This document shows positions 34,532-43,071 of a DNA stretch of 64,000 bases, piece by piece. How positions within the stretch are numbered: position 1 is the first letter of the stretch; every line of letters begins with the position of its first letter. The stretch comes from DATHTC01 sp963746805 (GTDB lineage Bacteria; Actinomycetota; Thermoleophilia; Gaiellales; Gaiellaceae). Location: the NCBI GenBank assembly GCA_963746805.1, contig CAVVCQ010000001.1, forward strand, positions 744,001 to 808,000, given 5' to 3'. The translations under genes and the position numbers were made by a program. The notes under the pieces are model-generated. The model did no database searches. It had not been told where the DNA came from and worked only from the letters and a program-made list of their open reading frames with translations.

Positions 34532-35521
34532 GTGGCCGGACGGAACGGGGCCTACGGCGGGGCTGCCGCCGCCATCGAGTTCCGCGAGGCGACGAAGCGC
34601 TACGCGGGCCAGCCGCGCTATGCCGTCGACCACCTGACCCTTCGCATCGAGCCGGGCGAGATCTGCGTCCTGGTCGGGCCGTCCGGCGGCGGCAAGACGA
34701 CGGCGATGAAGATGGTCAACCGGCTCGTGGACTTCGACTCGGGCGACGTGCTCCTCGACGACACGAGCGTGCGGGAGCTCGATGCGACCGAGCTACGGCG
34801 GCACATCGGCTACGTGATCCAGCAGGTGGGGCTGTTCCCGCACCTGACCGTGGCGGGCAATGTCGCCGTGGTCCCGCAGCTGCTCGGGTGGCCGAAGCGG
34901 GTGACGGGGGAGCGCGTCGACGAGCTCCTCGACCTGATGGGGCTCGACCCGGGCGAGTACCGCGAGCGCTACCCCGCGCAGCTCTCCGGCGGCCAGCGCC
35001 AACGGGTCGGGATCGCGCGCGCGCTCGCGGGCGACCCGAACGTGCTGCTCATGGACGAGCCCTTCGGCGCCCTCGACCCGATCACCCGGGCGCGGCTGCA
35101 GGACGAGTTCCTGCGCCTGCAGGAGGCGGTGCGGAAGACGGTCCTCTTCGTCACGCACGACATCGACGAGGCGGTGCGCGTCGGCGACCGGATCGCGATC
35201 CTCCGCGAGGGCGGCGTCCTCGCGCAGTACGACACGCCGAACGCCGTGCTCGCGCACCCGGCCGACGAGTTCGTCGCGCGCCTCGTCGGGGCCGACCGCG
35301 GGCTGAAGCTGCTGTCGCTCCACCGCGTCGACGAGGTGCAACTCGAGCCCGCCGAGCTCGCGTCGGACGACGACCCGCGTGTCGACGCCTCGGCCACGCT
35401 CCGCGACGCGCTGTCGGTGATCCTGTCGGAGGCGGCCTCGCGCTGCGTCGTCGTCGACGGCGTCGAGCCGCTCGGGTCGCTCTCGCTCGACCGCATCGCC
35501 GGCCTGCTGGCGCGCCGATGA
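34532..35521 (+). CDS. opuCA: Osmoprotectant ABC transporter ATP-binding protein (OpuCA/ProV type)
   Basis: 329 residues. Walker A GPSGGGKTT, Q-loop VIQQVGLFPHLTVAGNV, signature LSGGQRQRVGIARALA, Walker B VLLMDEPFGALDPITR and H-loop VTHDIDEA, all in the form used by glycine betaine/carnitine/choline importers (the MKMVNRL and FGALDP motifs are typical). The C-terminus (VDASATLRDALSVILSEAASRCVVVDG) is a single CBS-like half, the part that senses ionic strength in OpuA-type ATPases. GTG 34532 is chosen because it lies 6 nt after AAGATT, a weak -10 box, suggesting a leaderless start; an earlier in-frame ATG (34493) lacks support. Its TGA overlaps the first permease ATG. Confidence 0.9.
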   Translation: MAGRNGAYGGAAAAIEFREATKRYAGQPRYAVDHLTLRIEPGEICVLVGPSGGGKTTAMKMVNRLVDFDSGDVLLDDTSVRELDATELRRHIGYVIQQVGLFPHLTVAGNVAVVPQLLGWPKRVTGERVDELLDLMGLDPGEYRERYPAQLSGGQRQRVGIARALAGDPNVLLMDEPFGALDPITRARLQDEFLRLQEAVRKTVLFVTHDIDEAVRVGDRIAILREGGVLAQYDTPNAVLAHPADEFVARLVGADRGLKLLSLHRVDEVQLEPAELASDDDPRVDASATLRDALSVILSEAASRCVVVDGVEPLGSLSLDRIAGLLARR

Positions 35522-36228
35522 CGTCCGAGCCGGTCATTCCCGACTTCGGCGAGGGCTCCGACTGCGTCGTCGAGAACCGCTTCTTCTGCTGGGACTGGAC
35601 GAAGGAGCACTGGGACGACACCTTCCAGCCCGCGCTCCTGGAGCACATCAAGCTGGCGCTGATCGCGGTCTCGATCGGGTTCGTGATCGCGTTCGTCCTC
35701 GCCTACGTCGCCTACCGGATGCACTGGCTCGAGACGCCGATCGGCTGGCTCTCCGGCTTCCTCTACACGATCCCGAGCCTCGCGCTCTTCCAGCTGCTCG
35801 TGCCGGTGACGGGCCTCAGCCTGACCACGGTCGAGATCGCGCTCGTCTCCTACACGCTGCTCGTCCTGTTCCGGAACATCCTCGAGGGCCTGCGGGCGGC
35901 ATCGCCGGACGTGCGAGAGGCGGCGCGCGCCATGGGGATGTCCTCGCGGCAGGCGTTTTTCCGGGTCGAGCTGCCACTCGCGATGCCGGCGATCATGGCC
36001 GGGCTGCGCATCACGGTCGTGCTCACGATCTCGCTCGCGACCGTCGCCGCGTACGTCGTCCCCGAGGGCCTCGGCGCGCCGATCTTCTCCGGGCTGCGCG
36101 AGTTCTTCCAGACGAAGTTCGTGGTCGCCGGCGCGCTCGCGGTCGCCCTCGCCCTCGTCGCCGATGCGCTGCTCGTCCTGCTCGGCCGCGCGCTCACGCC
36201 GTGGACGCGGGCAAGGAGGCCGGCGTGA
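35518..36228 (+). CDS. Osmoprotectant ABC transporter permease (OpuCB type)
   Basis: 236 residues, about six TM segments (HIKLALIAVSIGFVIAFVLAYVAYR first). The coupling loop LEGLRAASPDVREAARAMGMSSRQAFFRVELPLAMPAIMAGLR is the canonical EAA motif of the binding-protein-dependent permeases. The first 40 residues (VIPDFGEGSDCVVENRFFCWDW) form an unusual external N-terminal segment with two cysteines. Starts at ATG 35518 overlapping the ATPase stop. Partner of the permease at 36225. Confidence 0.9.
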   Translation: MTSEPVIPDFGEGSDCVVENRFFCWDWTKEHWDDTFQPALLEHIKLALIAVSIGFVIAFVLAYVAYRMHWLETPIGWLSGFLYTIPSLALFQLLVPVTGLSLTTVEIALVSYTLLVLFRNILEGLRAASPDVREAARAMGMSSRQAFFRVELPLAMPAIMAGLRITVVLTISLATVAAYVVPEGLGAPIFSGLREFFQTKFVVAGALAVALALVADALLVLLGRALTPWTRARRPA

Positions 36229-36938
36229 TCGCCGAGACCTTCCAGCCGGGCGTGTTCGTCGACGGCGTCCGGTTCGTCGGCGACAACCCCGGGCTGATCG
36301 TCGAGAAGACGCTCGAGCACCTCGAGCTGTCGGTCATCGCGATCGTGATCGCGCTGCTCATCGGGCTCCCGGTCGGGATCGTGCTCGGGCATCTCCATCG
36401 CGGCTCGTTCCTCGCGATCAACCTCGGCAACGTCGGCCGCGCCCTGCCGAGCCTCGCCGTCGTTGCGTTCGGGCTCGCGATCTTCGGCATCGGGATGTGG
36501 AACGTCGTGTTCGCGCTCGTCGTGCTCGCGGTGCCGCCGATCGTGACGAACGCGTTCGTGGCCGTGGATGGCGTCGACTCCGACGCGGTCGAGGCGGCGA
36601 GGGGGATGGGCATGTCGCCGTGGCAGGTGCTGAGGCGGATCGAGCTCCCGCTCAGCTTGCCGCTGCTCTTCGCCGGCGTCCGCACCGCGTCGCTCTACGT
36701 GATCGCGACGGCGACGCTTGCAGGCATCGTCGGCGGCGGCGGGCTCGGCGACATCATCGTCAACCAGGCCAGCTACCGGCTCGCCGGCGTGATCGGCGCG
36801 GCCCTCTGCGTCTCGGCGCTCGCGTTCACCGTGGACGCGCTCCTCGCCGCCGTCCAGCGCGCGATGACGCCGCCGGGACTGCGCGGGCGGATGCCCTCGT
36901 TGGAACCGGATACCAGCACGAGGCCCGCTGCGGTTTAG
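36225..36938 (+). CDS. Osmoprotectant ABC transporter permease (OpuCD type)
   Basis: 237 residues, about six TM segments. EAA loop DAVEAARGMGMSPWQVLRRIELPLSLPLLFAGVRTA, followed by GGGGLGDIIVNQASYRLAG as in OpuCD/YehW proteins. GTG 36225 overlaps the previous stop (GTGA) and is preferred to an earlier ATG at 36201 that would overlap by 28 bp. Second membrane subunit, so the importer is a heterodimer. 40 bp separate it from the binding-protein gene. Confidence 0.9.
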   Translation: MIAETFQPGVFVDGVRFVGDNPGLIVEKTLEHLELSVIAIVIALLIGLPVGIVLGHLHRGSFLAINLGNVGRALPSLAVVAFGLAIFGIGMWNVVFALVVLAVPPIVTNAFVAVDGVDSDAVEAARGMGMSPWQVLRRIELPLSLPLLFAGVRTASLYVIATATLAGIVGGGGLGDIIVNQASYRLAGVIGAALCVSALAFTVDALLAAVQRAMTPPGLRGRMPSLEPDTSTRPAAV

Positions 36939-36978
36939 GGTCCGCCGCGGCGTCCCTTCCACGAAAGGAGTTCCAACC

Positions 36979-37941
36979 GTGAAACCCACGTGGCGCAGAC
37001 TGCTGTTCCTCCTGGTGGTGATGACAGGCCTCCTTGCAGCCGGGTGCGGAGGCGACGACGGGGAGGGCGAGGCCGCGGCTGACACTGCCGGGGCCGCGAC
37101 CGCCGCGTCGACCGCGGGCACCTCCGGTGACAAGCCGGCGATCGTCCTCGGGACGAAGAACTTCACCGAGCAGTACGTCCTCGGTGAGCTCTACCGCCAG
37201 GCCCTCGAGGCGAAGGGCTACGACGTGACGCTGAAGAGCGACGTCGGCTCGACCGAGATCATCGACGCCGCGCTCACGAGCGGCGAGATCAACGTCTATC
37301 CGGAGTACACCGGCACTGCGCTCACCGTCGTCTTCGGTGAGCCGGGGTCGAAGGAGACGGCCGAGGCGACGTACGAGGCGGCGAAGTCGAAGTACGAGGA
37401 GCGCGGCCAGACGCTGTACGCGATGACGCCGTTCTCCGACTCCGACGCGATCGCGGTCACGCTCGACCTGGCCCGCAAGTACTCGCTGAAGAGCCTGGGC
37501 GACCTGACGAAGGTGCCAGGCCTGAGCCTCGGTGGGCAGCCGGAGTTCAGGACGCGGAGCCAGGGCCTGCCGGGCCTGGTGGAGAACTACGGCCTCACCG
37601 ACGTGAAGTTCGTTCCCTTCGCGGGGATCAGCCCGTACGAGGCGCTCGACTCGAACAACGTCGACGCCGCCGCGATCTTCTCCACCGATCCGCCGCTGAG
37701 CTCGGGGAATTACGTCGTGCTCGAGGACCCCAAGGCGCAGTTCGGCTTCCAGAACGTGGCGCCCGTCGTCGACCAGGAGCTCGCCGACGCGGGCGGGGAG
37801 GAGCTCGCCGCCACGTTCGACGCGGTGACCGAGCTGCTGACGGACGCCGCGATTATCACGATGAACGCGGCCGTCGCGCAGAACCAGCAGTCTCCCGACG
37901 ACGTCGCCAAGGCGTTCCTCGAGGCGAACGGCCTGCTCTAG
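36979..37941 (+). CDS. Osmoprotectant-binding lipoprotein (OpuCC type)
   Basis: 320 residues. Lipoprotein signal with lipobox LLAAGC (Cys about residue 18), an acidic/Ala-Thr linker, then the QAT-family binding fold: IVLGTKNFTEQYVLGELYRQALEAKGYDV, DVGSTEIIDAALTSGEINVYPEYTGTAL, and EFRTRSQGLPGLVENYGL. These segments are characteristic of glycine betaine/carnitine/choline-binding proteins. GTG 36979 follows AAAGGAG (36964-36970). Last gene of the operon; an intrinsic-terminator-like hairpin follows at 37949. Confidence 0.92.
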   Translation: MKPTWRRLLFLLVVMTGLLAAGCGGDDGEGEAAADTAGAATAASTAGTSGDKPAIVLGTKNFTEQYVLGELYRQALEAKGYDVTLKSDVGSTEIIDAALTSGEINVYPEYTGTALTVVFGEPGSKETAEATYEAAKSKYEERGQTLYAMTPFSDSDAIAVTLDLARKYSLKSLGDLTKVPGLSLGGQPEFRTRSQGLPGLVENYGLTDVKFVPFAGISPYEALDSNNVDAAAIFSTDPPLSSGNYVVLEDPKAQFGFQNVAPVVDQELADAGGEELAATFDAVTELLTDAAIITMNAAVAQNQQSPDDVAKAFLEANGLL

Positions 37942-37948
37942 CGCGTGC

Positions 37949-37979
37949 GGAGGGGCGGAGGCGACGCCTCCGCCCCTCC
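37949..37979 (+). terminator. Terminator hairpin after the osmoprotectant operon
   Basis: Perfect 14-bp stem, GGAGGGGCGGAGGC with its complement GCCTCCGCCCCTCC, and a GAC loop (37963-37965), starting 8 bp after the stop of the binding-protein gene. No T run follows, which is common for actinobacterial terminators. It is directly upstream of the TACGAT promoter box of the next gene. Confidence 0.85.
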
Positions 37980-37981
37980 CG

Positions 37982-37987
37982 TACGAT
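37982..37987 (+). promoter_or_regulatory. -10 box of the thioesterase gene
   Basis: TACGAT (TANNNT), 8 nt before the GTG at 37995 and directly after the terminator hairpin. This spacing predicts a leaderless transcript starting at the GTG. Confidence 0.5.
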
Positions 37988-37994
37988 CCGGCCG

Positions 37995-38417
37995 GTGGGC
38001 GAGGCGACCTTCCCGGACCACTTCCGGCTGCCGCCGCCGGTCGCCGAGCTGATCGGCTTCGAGTTCGTCTACGCGCGCGAGGGCTCGTCGCGGATGGAGC
38101 TCGAAGTCACCGGGCGGCATGCGAACCCGATGGGGACGGTGCACGGCGGCATTCTCTGCGACCTCGCCGATGCGGCCATGGGCACGGCCTACGCGTCGCA
38201 GCTCGGGACCGGCGAGAGCTTCGCCACGCTGGAGCTGAAGATGAACTTCCTGCGGCCGTTCTGGACGGGCCGGCTCGTCGCCGAGGGGCGCATCGTGTCC
38301 GGCGGCCGCACCGTCGGGATGGTCGAGGCCGACGTCCGCGACGAGAACGGCCGCCTGATCGCCCGCGCCTCGTCGACGTGCATGACCCTCCGCGGCGACG
38401 CAGCCGAGGGCCGATGA
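37995..38417 (+). CDS. PaaI-family acyl-CoA thioesterase
   Basis: 140 residues, hot-dog fold. Hydrolyses an acyl-CoA thioester. Active-site signature RHANPMGTVHGGILCDLADAAMGTAY (the HGG and Asp of the PaaI/YdiI group), then FATLELKMNFLRPFWTGRLVAEGRIVSGGRTVGMVEADV. GTG start following a TACGAT box. Its stop overlaps the ATG of the next gene (ATGA). Begins a probable fatty-acid degradation cluster. Confidence 0.9.
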   Translation: MGEATFPDHFRLPPPVAELIGFEFVYAREGSSRMELEVTGRHANPMGTVHGGILCDLADAAMGTAYASQLGTGESFATLELKMNFLRPFWTGRLVAEGRIVSGGRTVGMVEADVRDENGRLIARASSTCMTLRGDAAEGR

Positions 38418-38842
38418 GGCCGCGCTGGGACATCGACGAGCGCGGCCGCGGCGTCGCCTCGGCCGAGGCCTATCTCGACCACGCCGACGCGCTCCGCGCG
38501 GCCATGGGCGTGCCCGACTGGGTGGCCGAGGATCCGGACGACCACCTGCTGCCACACGTGCGGCGGTTCTGCGAGGGCTCGGACGTGCTCCGCCTCGACG
38601 ACTGGTCGATCGAGGACGGCGTGCTCGTGCTCGATCTGAGCTCCGAGCGTCGCGGAGGCGAGCGCCATGCGGCCGTGTACGCGCTGATCGGCACGTTCGC
38701 CGAGCCGGCCACGCTCGTGCGCCAGCTACGGCAGGACCGCGACTACGTGGTGGTCACGGGGGTCCTCGAAGGCGACTCGGTGTTCGCGCCACACGGCCAC
38801 ACGGTTCTGGTTCGGGTTGGAGGGACCCCCGCCGAGAAGTAG
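38414..38842 (+). CDS. Hypothetical protein coupled to thioesterase and acyl-CoA dehydrogenase
   Basis: 142 residues, not recognised. No signal peptide or TM. The first half is helical and acidic (SAEAYLDHADALRAAMGVPDWVAEDPDDHLLPHVRRFCEG); the second half looks beta-rich (DGVLVLDLSSERRGG...YVVVTGVLEGDSVFAPHGHTVLVRVG). ATG 38414 overlaps the thioesterase stop by 4 bp. Its TAG (38840-38842) forms part of the TAGAGT box of the next gene. Genomic context suggests a role with acyl-CoA enzymes but nothing more. Confidence 0.7.
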   Translation: MRPRWDIDERGRGVASAEAYLDHADALRAAMGVPDWVAEDPDDHLLPHVRRFCEGSDVLRLDDWSIEDGVLVLDLSSERRGGERHAAVYALIGTFAEPATLVRQLRQDRDYVVVTGVLEGDSVFAPHGHTVLVRVGGTPAEK

Positions 38843-38851
38843 AGTCGCGAC

Positions 38852-40006
38852 GTGGACCTGCGGGACAGCCCGGGCGAGGCCGCCTTCCGCGCGGAGGTCC
38901 GCGCCTGGATCGCCGCGAACCTCCCCGACGAGCTCCGCGGCCACCGTGGCGGCGCGCAGCGCTTCGAGGGGCCCGAGCTCCGCGCGTGGAGCCGCTCCCT
39001 CTCCGACGCCGGCTACGTCGGCCTGACCTGGCCGGAGGAGTTCGGCGGCCGGGGCGCGCCATACGAGCACCAGGCGATCCTCTACGAGGAGATGGCCGCG
39101 GCGGAGGCGCCGCCGCACGTCGGCGTGATCGGGCTCGGCATGGCCGGGCCGACGATCATCGCGCACGGCACCCAGGAGCAGAAGGCGCGCTACCTCTCGA
39201 AGATCCTGTCCGCCGAGGAGATCTGGTGCCAGGGCTTCTCCGAGCCCGACGCGGGCTCCGACCTTGCCTCGGCCCGGGCCGAGGCGCGACGCGACGGCGA
39301 TCACTTCGTCGTCAACGGCCAGAAGGTCTGGTCGTCGTACGCCCACATCGCCGACTTCTGCATCCTCGTGACCCGGAGCGACGCCGAGGCGCCGCGCTAC
39401 CGGAACCTGACCTACCTGATCCTCGACATGCACGCGCCCGGCGTCGAGGTCCGGCCGCTGCGCCAGATCACGGGCGAAGCGGAGTTCAACGAGATCTTCC
39501 TCACCGACGTCCGCGTCCCGGTCGCGAACGTCCTCGGCGAGATCGGCGACGGCTGGGCGGTGGCGATGACGACGCTCCTGCACGAGCGCGCGACGCTCGG
39601 CTTCGCGCTGACGACGCAGCTCGACGTGAACGTCCGCAAGCTCGTCGCCCTCGCACGGGAGCGCGGCGTCGACGACCCGCTGGTGCGCGACCGCATCGCC
39701 CGTGAGTGGATCGACCTCCAGGGGCTGCGCTTCACGAACCTGCGCGCGCTGACGGCGCTCGTCCAGACGGGGATCCCCGGGCCGGAGGGCTCCGGGGTCA
39801 AGCTCGCGTGGTCGGAGCAGAACCAGCGCCTCACGAAGCTCGGCCTCGAGCTGCTCGGCCCCGAGGCGCAGCTGCTCGACGCGGACGGCGGCTTCTGGCA
39901 GCACCAGCAGCTGCGCAGCCGCGGCAACACGATCGAGGCAGGAACCTCCGAGATCCTCCGCAACATCGTCGCCGAGCGCGTGCTCGGCCTTCCCAGGAGC
40001 CGTTAG
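38852..40006 (+). CDS. Acyl-CoA dehydrogenase
   Basis: 384 residues. FAD-dependent alpha,beta-dehydrogenation of acyl-CoA. Motifs WCQGFSEPDAGSDLASARAEA and FVVNGQKVWSSYAHIADFCILVTR (FAD/substrate loops), GDGWAVAMTTLLHERATLG, and the ending RGNTIEAGTSEILRNIVAERVLGLPR with the Glu-containing EAGTSEI region. Similar to the FadE-type enzymes paired with a second, shorter subunit, as here with the gene at 40170; such pairs form heterotetramers in actinobacterial steroid/fatty acid pathways. GTG 38852 lies 7 nt after TAGAGT (38840-38845), probably leaderless. The stop codon sits in the terminal repeat of the 168-bp element. Confidence 0.92.
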   Translation: MDLRDSPGEAAFRAEVRAWIAANLPDELRGHRGGAQRFEGPELRAWSRSLSDAGYVGLTWPEEFGGRGAPYEHQAILYEEMAAAEAPPHVGVIGLGMAGPTIIAHGTQEQKARYLSKILSAEEIWCQGFSEPDAGSDLASARAEARRDGDHFVVNGQKVWSSYAHIADFCILVTRSDAEAPRYRNLTYLILDMHAPGVEVRPLRQITGEAEFNEIFLTDVRVPVANVLGEIGDGWAVAMTTLLHERATLGFALTTQLDVNVRKLVALARERGVDDPLVRDRIAREWIDLQGLRFTNLRALTALVQTGIPGPEGSGVKLAWSEQNQRLTKLGLELLGPEAQLLDADGGFWQHQQLRSRGNTIEAGTSEILRNIVAERVLGLPRSR

Positions 40007-40170
40007 TGCCCCTTCAGGCAATACACGCCCGCTTCCGGCCCGCGATCGCACGACGCAGGCGTCCACCCGCGCCCTTGCCAAGGCAACCAGCCTTGGCCGC
40101 GGACGCGTGCGGCCGCCTGCTTGGCGCTCGCGACCCGGAAGCTAGACAGCATTACCTGAAGGAGCACTAA
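40003..40170 (+). repeat. 168-bp palindromic element, copy A
   Basis: Near-palindrome from TTAGTGCCCCTTCAGGCAAT to its partner ATTACCTGAAGGAGCACTAA, with further paired blocks GCTTCCGG/CCGGAAGC and GCAGGC/GCCTGC and an apical hairpin GCCAAGGC-N5-GCCTTGGC at 40077-40097. The left end supplies the stop of the upstream acyl-CoA dehydrogenase (TAG 40004-40006); the right end supplies a Shine-Dalgarno (GAAGGAG, 40158-40164) and the A of the next ATG. About 80% identical by eye to copy B (44554-44721) in inverted orientation. Confidence 0.85.
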
Positions 40171-41091
40171 TGGACTTTGCGTTCACGCCCGAGCAGGAAG
40201 AGCTCCGCCGCCAGGCGCGGTCGTTCCTCGCTGCCAACCCGGAGCCGACGTGGGAGCAGCTCGTCGAGCTCGGCTGGGTCGGCGTCTCGATCCCGGAGGA
40301 GCACGGCGGCCTCGGCCTCGGCTTCCTCGAGGAGGCCGTCCTGCTGGAGGAGACGGCGCGCGCCCTCATGCCGGGGCCGTGGTTCGCGACGACGGTGCTT
40401 GCCCAGCCGCTGCTCGACGCGGAGCAGCTCGCACGGGTCGCCGCGGGCGAGGAGCGCTGGTCGGCCGAGGTGGACGGCCTCGTGCCGAATCTCGGCGAGG
40501 TGGACTTCGTCGTCACCGCGGATGGGCCCGTGGCCGCGACGGGCGAGCCCGGCCGGACGATGGACGAGACGCGGCCGCTCGGCCGGCTCGGCGGCGGCAG
40601 CGCGCGCGGTCGACCGGCCCCGGCTCCACGCCGCCTGCGCGCTCGAGGCGATCGGCGTCGGTACCCGCGCGCTCGAGCTCGGCGTCGAGCATGCGGGCTC
40701 GCGGCAGCAGTTCGGTCGCCCGGTCGGCGTCTTCCAGGCGGTCTCCCACGCGCTCGCGACGACGTTCGTCGAGCTCGAGACGGCCCGCTCCGTCGCGTAC
40801 TGGGCCGCCTGGTGCGTGGCCGAGTCCGACCCGCAGGCGCCCGTCGCGGCCGCCGCGGCGAAGGCGAAGGCGACGGAGGCCGCGGTGGCGGCGTGCGAGC
40901 GCTCGATCCAGGTGCACGGCGGCATCGGCTTCACCTGGGAGCACGTCCTGCACCGGCTCTACAAGCGGGCCCAGTGGCTCGAGCGGTTCGGGGGCGGCCC
41001 CGCCGAGCTGCGGGCGCTGGTCGCCGCCGCGATCCTCGACGACGTCAGCGAAGAGAAGGAGCGAGATGGGCTTCAGAGCATCGTCGCTTGA
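40170..41091 (+). CDS. Acyl-CoA dehydrogenase, short partner subunit, frame broken
   Basis: About 306 residues when joined. The N-terminal helical domain (FAFTPEQEELRRQARSFLAANPEPTWEQLVELGWVGVSIPEEHGGLGLGFLEEAVLLEE) is followed by a shortened middle domain, then the frame breaks in the GGCGGCGGCAGCGCGCGC stretch near 40590-40605 and resumes with AVDRPRLHAACALEAIGVG. The C-terminal domain has GSRQQFGRPVGVFQAVSHALA and IQVHGGIGFTWEHVLHRLYKRAQ. A reduced middle domain is typical of the smaller subunit of heteromeric FadE enzymes. Start ATG 40170 overlaps the end of element A. The 3' end overlaps the cupin gene by 26 bp. Confidence 0.85.
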
Positions 41092-41464
41092 CGAGCTCGG
41101 CGACGGCTACGGCTTCCGCAAGGTGCGCATGCCGCTCGGCGTCACCGCCTTCGGCGTGAACTTCATCGTCTACCCGCCCGGCTGGGACGGCGTCGGTCAC
41201 TACCACGACACGCAGGACGAGCTCTACCTCGTCCACAAGGGCCGGGCGCGCTTCGAGGTCGACGGCGAGTCGTTCGAGCTCGACGAGGGCGGCGTCGTCC
41301 ACGTGGAGTCCACGACGCCCCGCAAGGTCTCGAACGTCGGCGACGGCGACCTCGTGCTCCTGATCGTCGGCGGCAAGGACGGCTACGTCGAGCGCGACGG
41401 CCACGCGGTCTCCGACGAGGACGCGGAGCGCCGCCGCGCGATGAGCGAGGGGAGGATGCAGTGA
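41066..41464 (+). CDS. Cupin-domain protein
   Basis: 132 residues, one cupin beta-barrel. Motif 1 GVGHYHDTQDELYLVHKGRARFEVDGESFELDEGG carries His-His-Glu metal ligands (H, H, E in GHYHDTQDE), and motif 2 GVVHVESTTPRKVSNVGDGDLVLLIVGG carries the His. ATG 41066 follows AGAAGGAG (41054-41061) and starts inside the preceding gene. GTGA overlap with the acyl-CoA synthetase. Function in the beta-oxidation cluster is unknown. Confidence 0.85.
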   Translation: MGFRASSLDELGDGYGFRKVRMPLGVTAFGVNFIVYPPGWDGVGHYHDTQDELYLVHKGRARFEVDGESFELDEGGVVHVESTTPRKVSNVGDGDLVLLIVGGKDGYVERDGHAVSDEDAERRRAMSEGRMQ

Positions 41465-43071
41465 ACGGGCTGATCATGGACTACGAGCTGAACATCTCGT
41501 CCATCCTGCGCCGCGGCGAGCAGCTGTTCGGGCGCAAGGAGATCGTCACGCGGCTGCCCGACAAGAGCTTCCACCGCTACACGTACGCGGACTTCGGCCG
41601 GCGCGCGAAGCGGCTCGGCTCGGCGTTCCAGAAGGCGGGGCTCGGCGACGGCGCCCGCATCGCGACCCTCTGCTGGAACCACTACCAGCACCTCGAGGTC
41701 TACTTCGGCGCGCCCATCTCGGGGAACGTCATCCACACGCTGAATCTGCGCCTCTCGCCGGCCGACCTCACCTACATCGCGAACCACGCGGGCGACCGCG
41801 CGCTCGTCGTCGACCAGTCGCTGCTTCCTCTCTACGACGCGATCAAGGCGGGCGTCTCGTTCGAGCAGGTGATCGTGATCGGCGAGCCGCGCGACGGTGA
41901 GCGCGGGTACGAGGAGTTCCTCGCGACCGGCGACGAGGACTGGGAGCCAGAGGACGTGGACGAGCGCTCCGCGGCGGTCATGTGCTACACGAGCGGGACG
42001 ACGGGGCAGCCGAAGGGCGTCCTGTACTCGCACCGGGCGCTCGCGATCCACTCGCTCGCCGCCACGCAGGCCGGCACGCTCGGGATCTCGGAGCGGGATA
42101 CGTGCCTGCCCGTGGTGCCGATGTTCCACGCGAACGCGTGGGGTTTCCCCTTCCACAACACGCTCGTCGGCGCGAAGCAGGTCTTCCCCGGCCCGCACCT
42201 CGACCCTCAGAGCCTCCTCGACGCGCTCGAGCAGGAGCGCGTGACCGTCACGGCGGGGGTGCCGACGATCTGGCTCGGGATCCTGCAGCTGCTCGACGCG
42301 AACCCGAAGGGCTGGGACCTCTCGTCCGTCCGCGGCATGATCGTCGGCGGGTCCGCGGCGCCTCGGTCGATGATCGAGGGCTTCGAGCGGCGCCACGGGC
42401 TGAAGGTGATCCACGCCTGGGGGATGACCGAGATGTCCCCGCTCGGCACCGTCGCCGAGCTGACGGCTGACCTCGACGACGCCGACGACGAGACCCGGTT
42501 CGCCTACCGCGCGAAGCAGGGGCTGCCCGCGCCGTTCGTCGAGATCCGCGCTCGCGGCGCCGAGGGCCTCGTCCCCTGGGACGGGCAGACGATGGGCGAG
42601 CTCGAGGTGCGCGGCGTCTGGATCGCGTCCGCCTACTACGACGACGAGTCGCAGGCCGACCGCTGGACGGACGACGGCTGGTTCAAGACCGGCGACATCG
42701 TCACGATCGACGAGCGCGGGTTCATCGAGATCCAGGATCGCTCGAAGGACGTGATCAAGTCCGGCGGCGAGTGGATCTCGTCCGTGCTCATGGAGAACGC
42801 GCTCATGGGGCACGCGGCCGTGGCCGAGGCGGCGGTGATCGCCGTCCCCGACCCGAAGTGGCAAGAGCGTCCACTCGCCGTGGTCGTCTGGCGTGAGGGG
42901 CAGTCGGCGACGCCGGAGGAGCTGCGGGAGCATCTCGCGGGCGCCGGCTTCGCGAAGTGGCAGCTCCCCGACCGGTTCGAGAGCGTCGACGAGATTCCCA
43001 AGACGGCGGTCGGCAAGTTCCGCAAGACGGCGCTGCGCGACCAGTTCGCGAAGGAGCCCGTCGAGGCTTGA
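41461..43071 (+). CDS. Long-chain-type acyl-CoA synthetase (FadD family)
   Basis: 536 residues. ANL superfamily ligase: YTSGTTGQPKGVLYSHRAL (P-loop), MFHANAWGFPFHNTLVGAKQV, HAWGMTEMSPLGTVAEL (A5 motif), DDGWFKTGDIVTIDERGFIEIQDRSKDVIKSGGEWISS (A7-A8) and TAVGKFRKTALRDQF (catalytic Lys). The FHANAWG...KxVFPGPHLDP pattern matches medium/long-chain fatty acyl-CoA synthetases. GTG 41461 overlaps the cupin stop, and the TGA overlaps the TTG of the SDR gene. Confidence 0.93.
   Translation: MNGLIMDYELNISSILRRGEQLFGRKEIVTRLPDKSFHRYTYADFGRRAKRLGSAFQKAGLGDGARIATLCWNHYQHLEVYFGAPISGNVIHTLNLRLSPADLTYIANHAGDRALVVDQSLLPLYDAIKAGVSFEQVIVIGEPRDGERGYEEFLATGDEDWEPEDVDERSAAVMCYTSGTTGQPKGVLYSHRALAIHSLAATQAGTLGISERDTCLPVVPMFHANAWGFPFHNTLVGAKQVFPGPHLDPQSLLDALEQERVTVTAGVPTIWLGILQLLDANPKGWDLSSVRGMIVGGSAAPRSMIEGFERRHGLKVIHAWGMTEMSPLGTVAELTADLDDADDETRFAYRAKQGLPAPFVEIRARGAEGLVPWDGQTMGELEVRGVWIASAYYDDESQADRWTDDGWFKTGDIVTIDERGFIEIQDRSKDVIKSGGEWISSVLMENALMGHAAVAEAAVIAVPDPKWQERPLAVVVWREGQSATPEELREHLAGAGFAKWQLPDRFESVDEIPKTAVGKFRKTALRDQFAKEPVEA

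Noticed and set aside
40003..40170. Hidden small gene inside the 168-bp element
   Set aside because: The two copies differ in frame-neutral, paired positions and contain no conserved reading frame.
41383..42933. 516-residue open frame on the minus strand opposite the acyl-CoA synthetase
   Set aside because: Antisense shadow with no domain; the plus-strand gene carries all ANL motifs.
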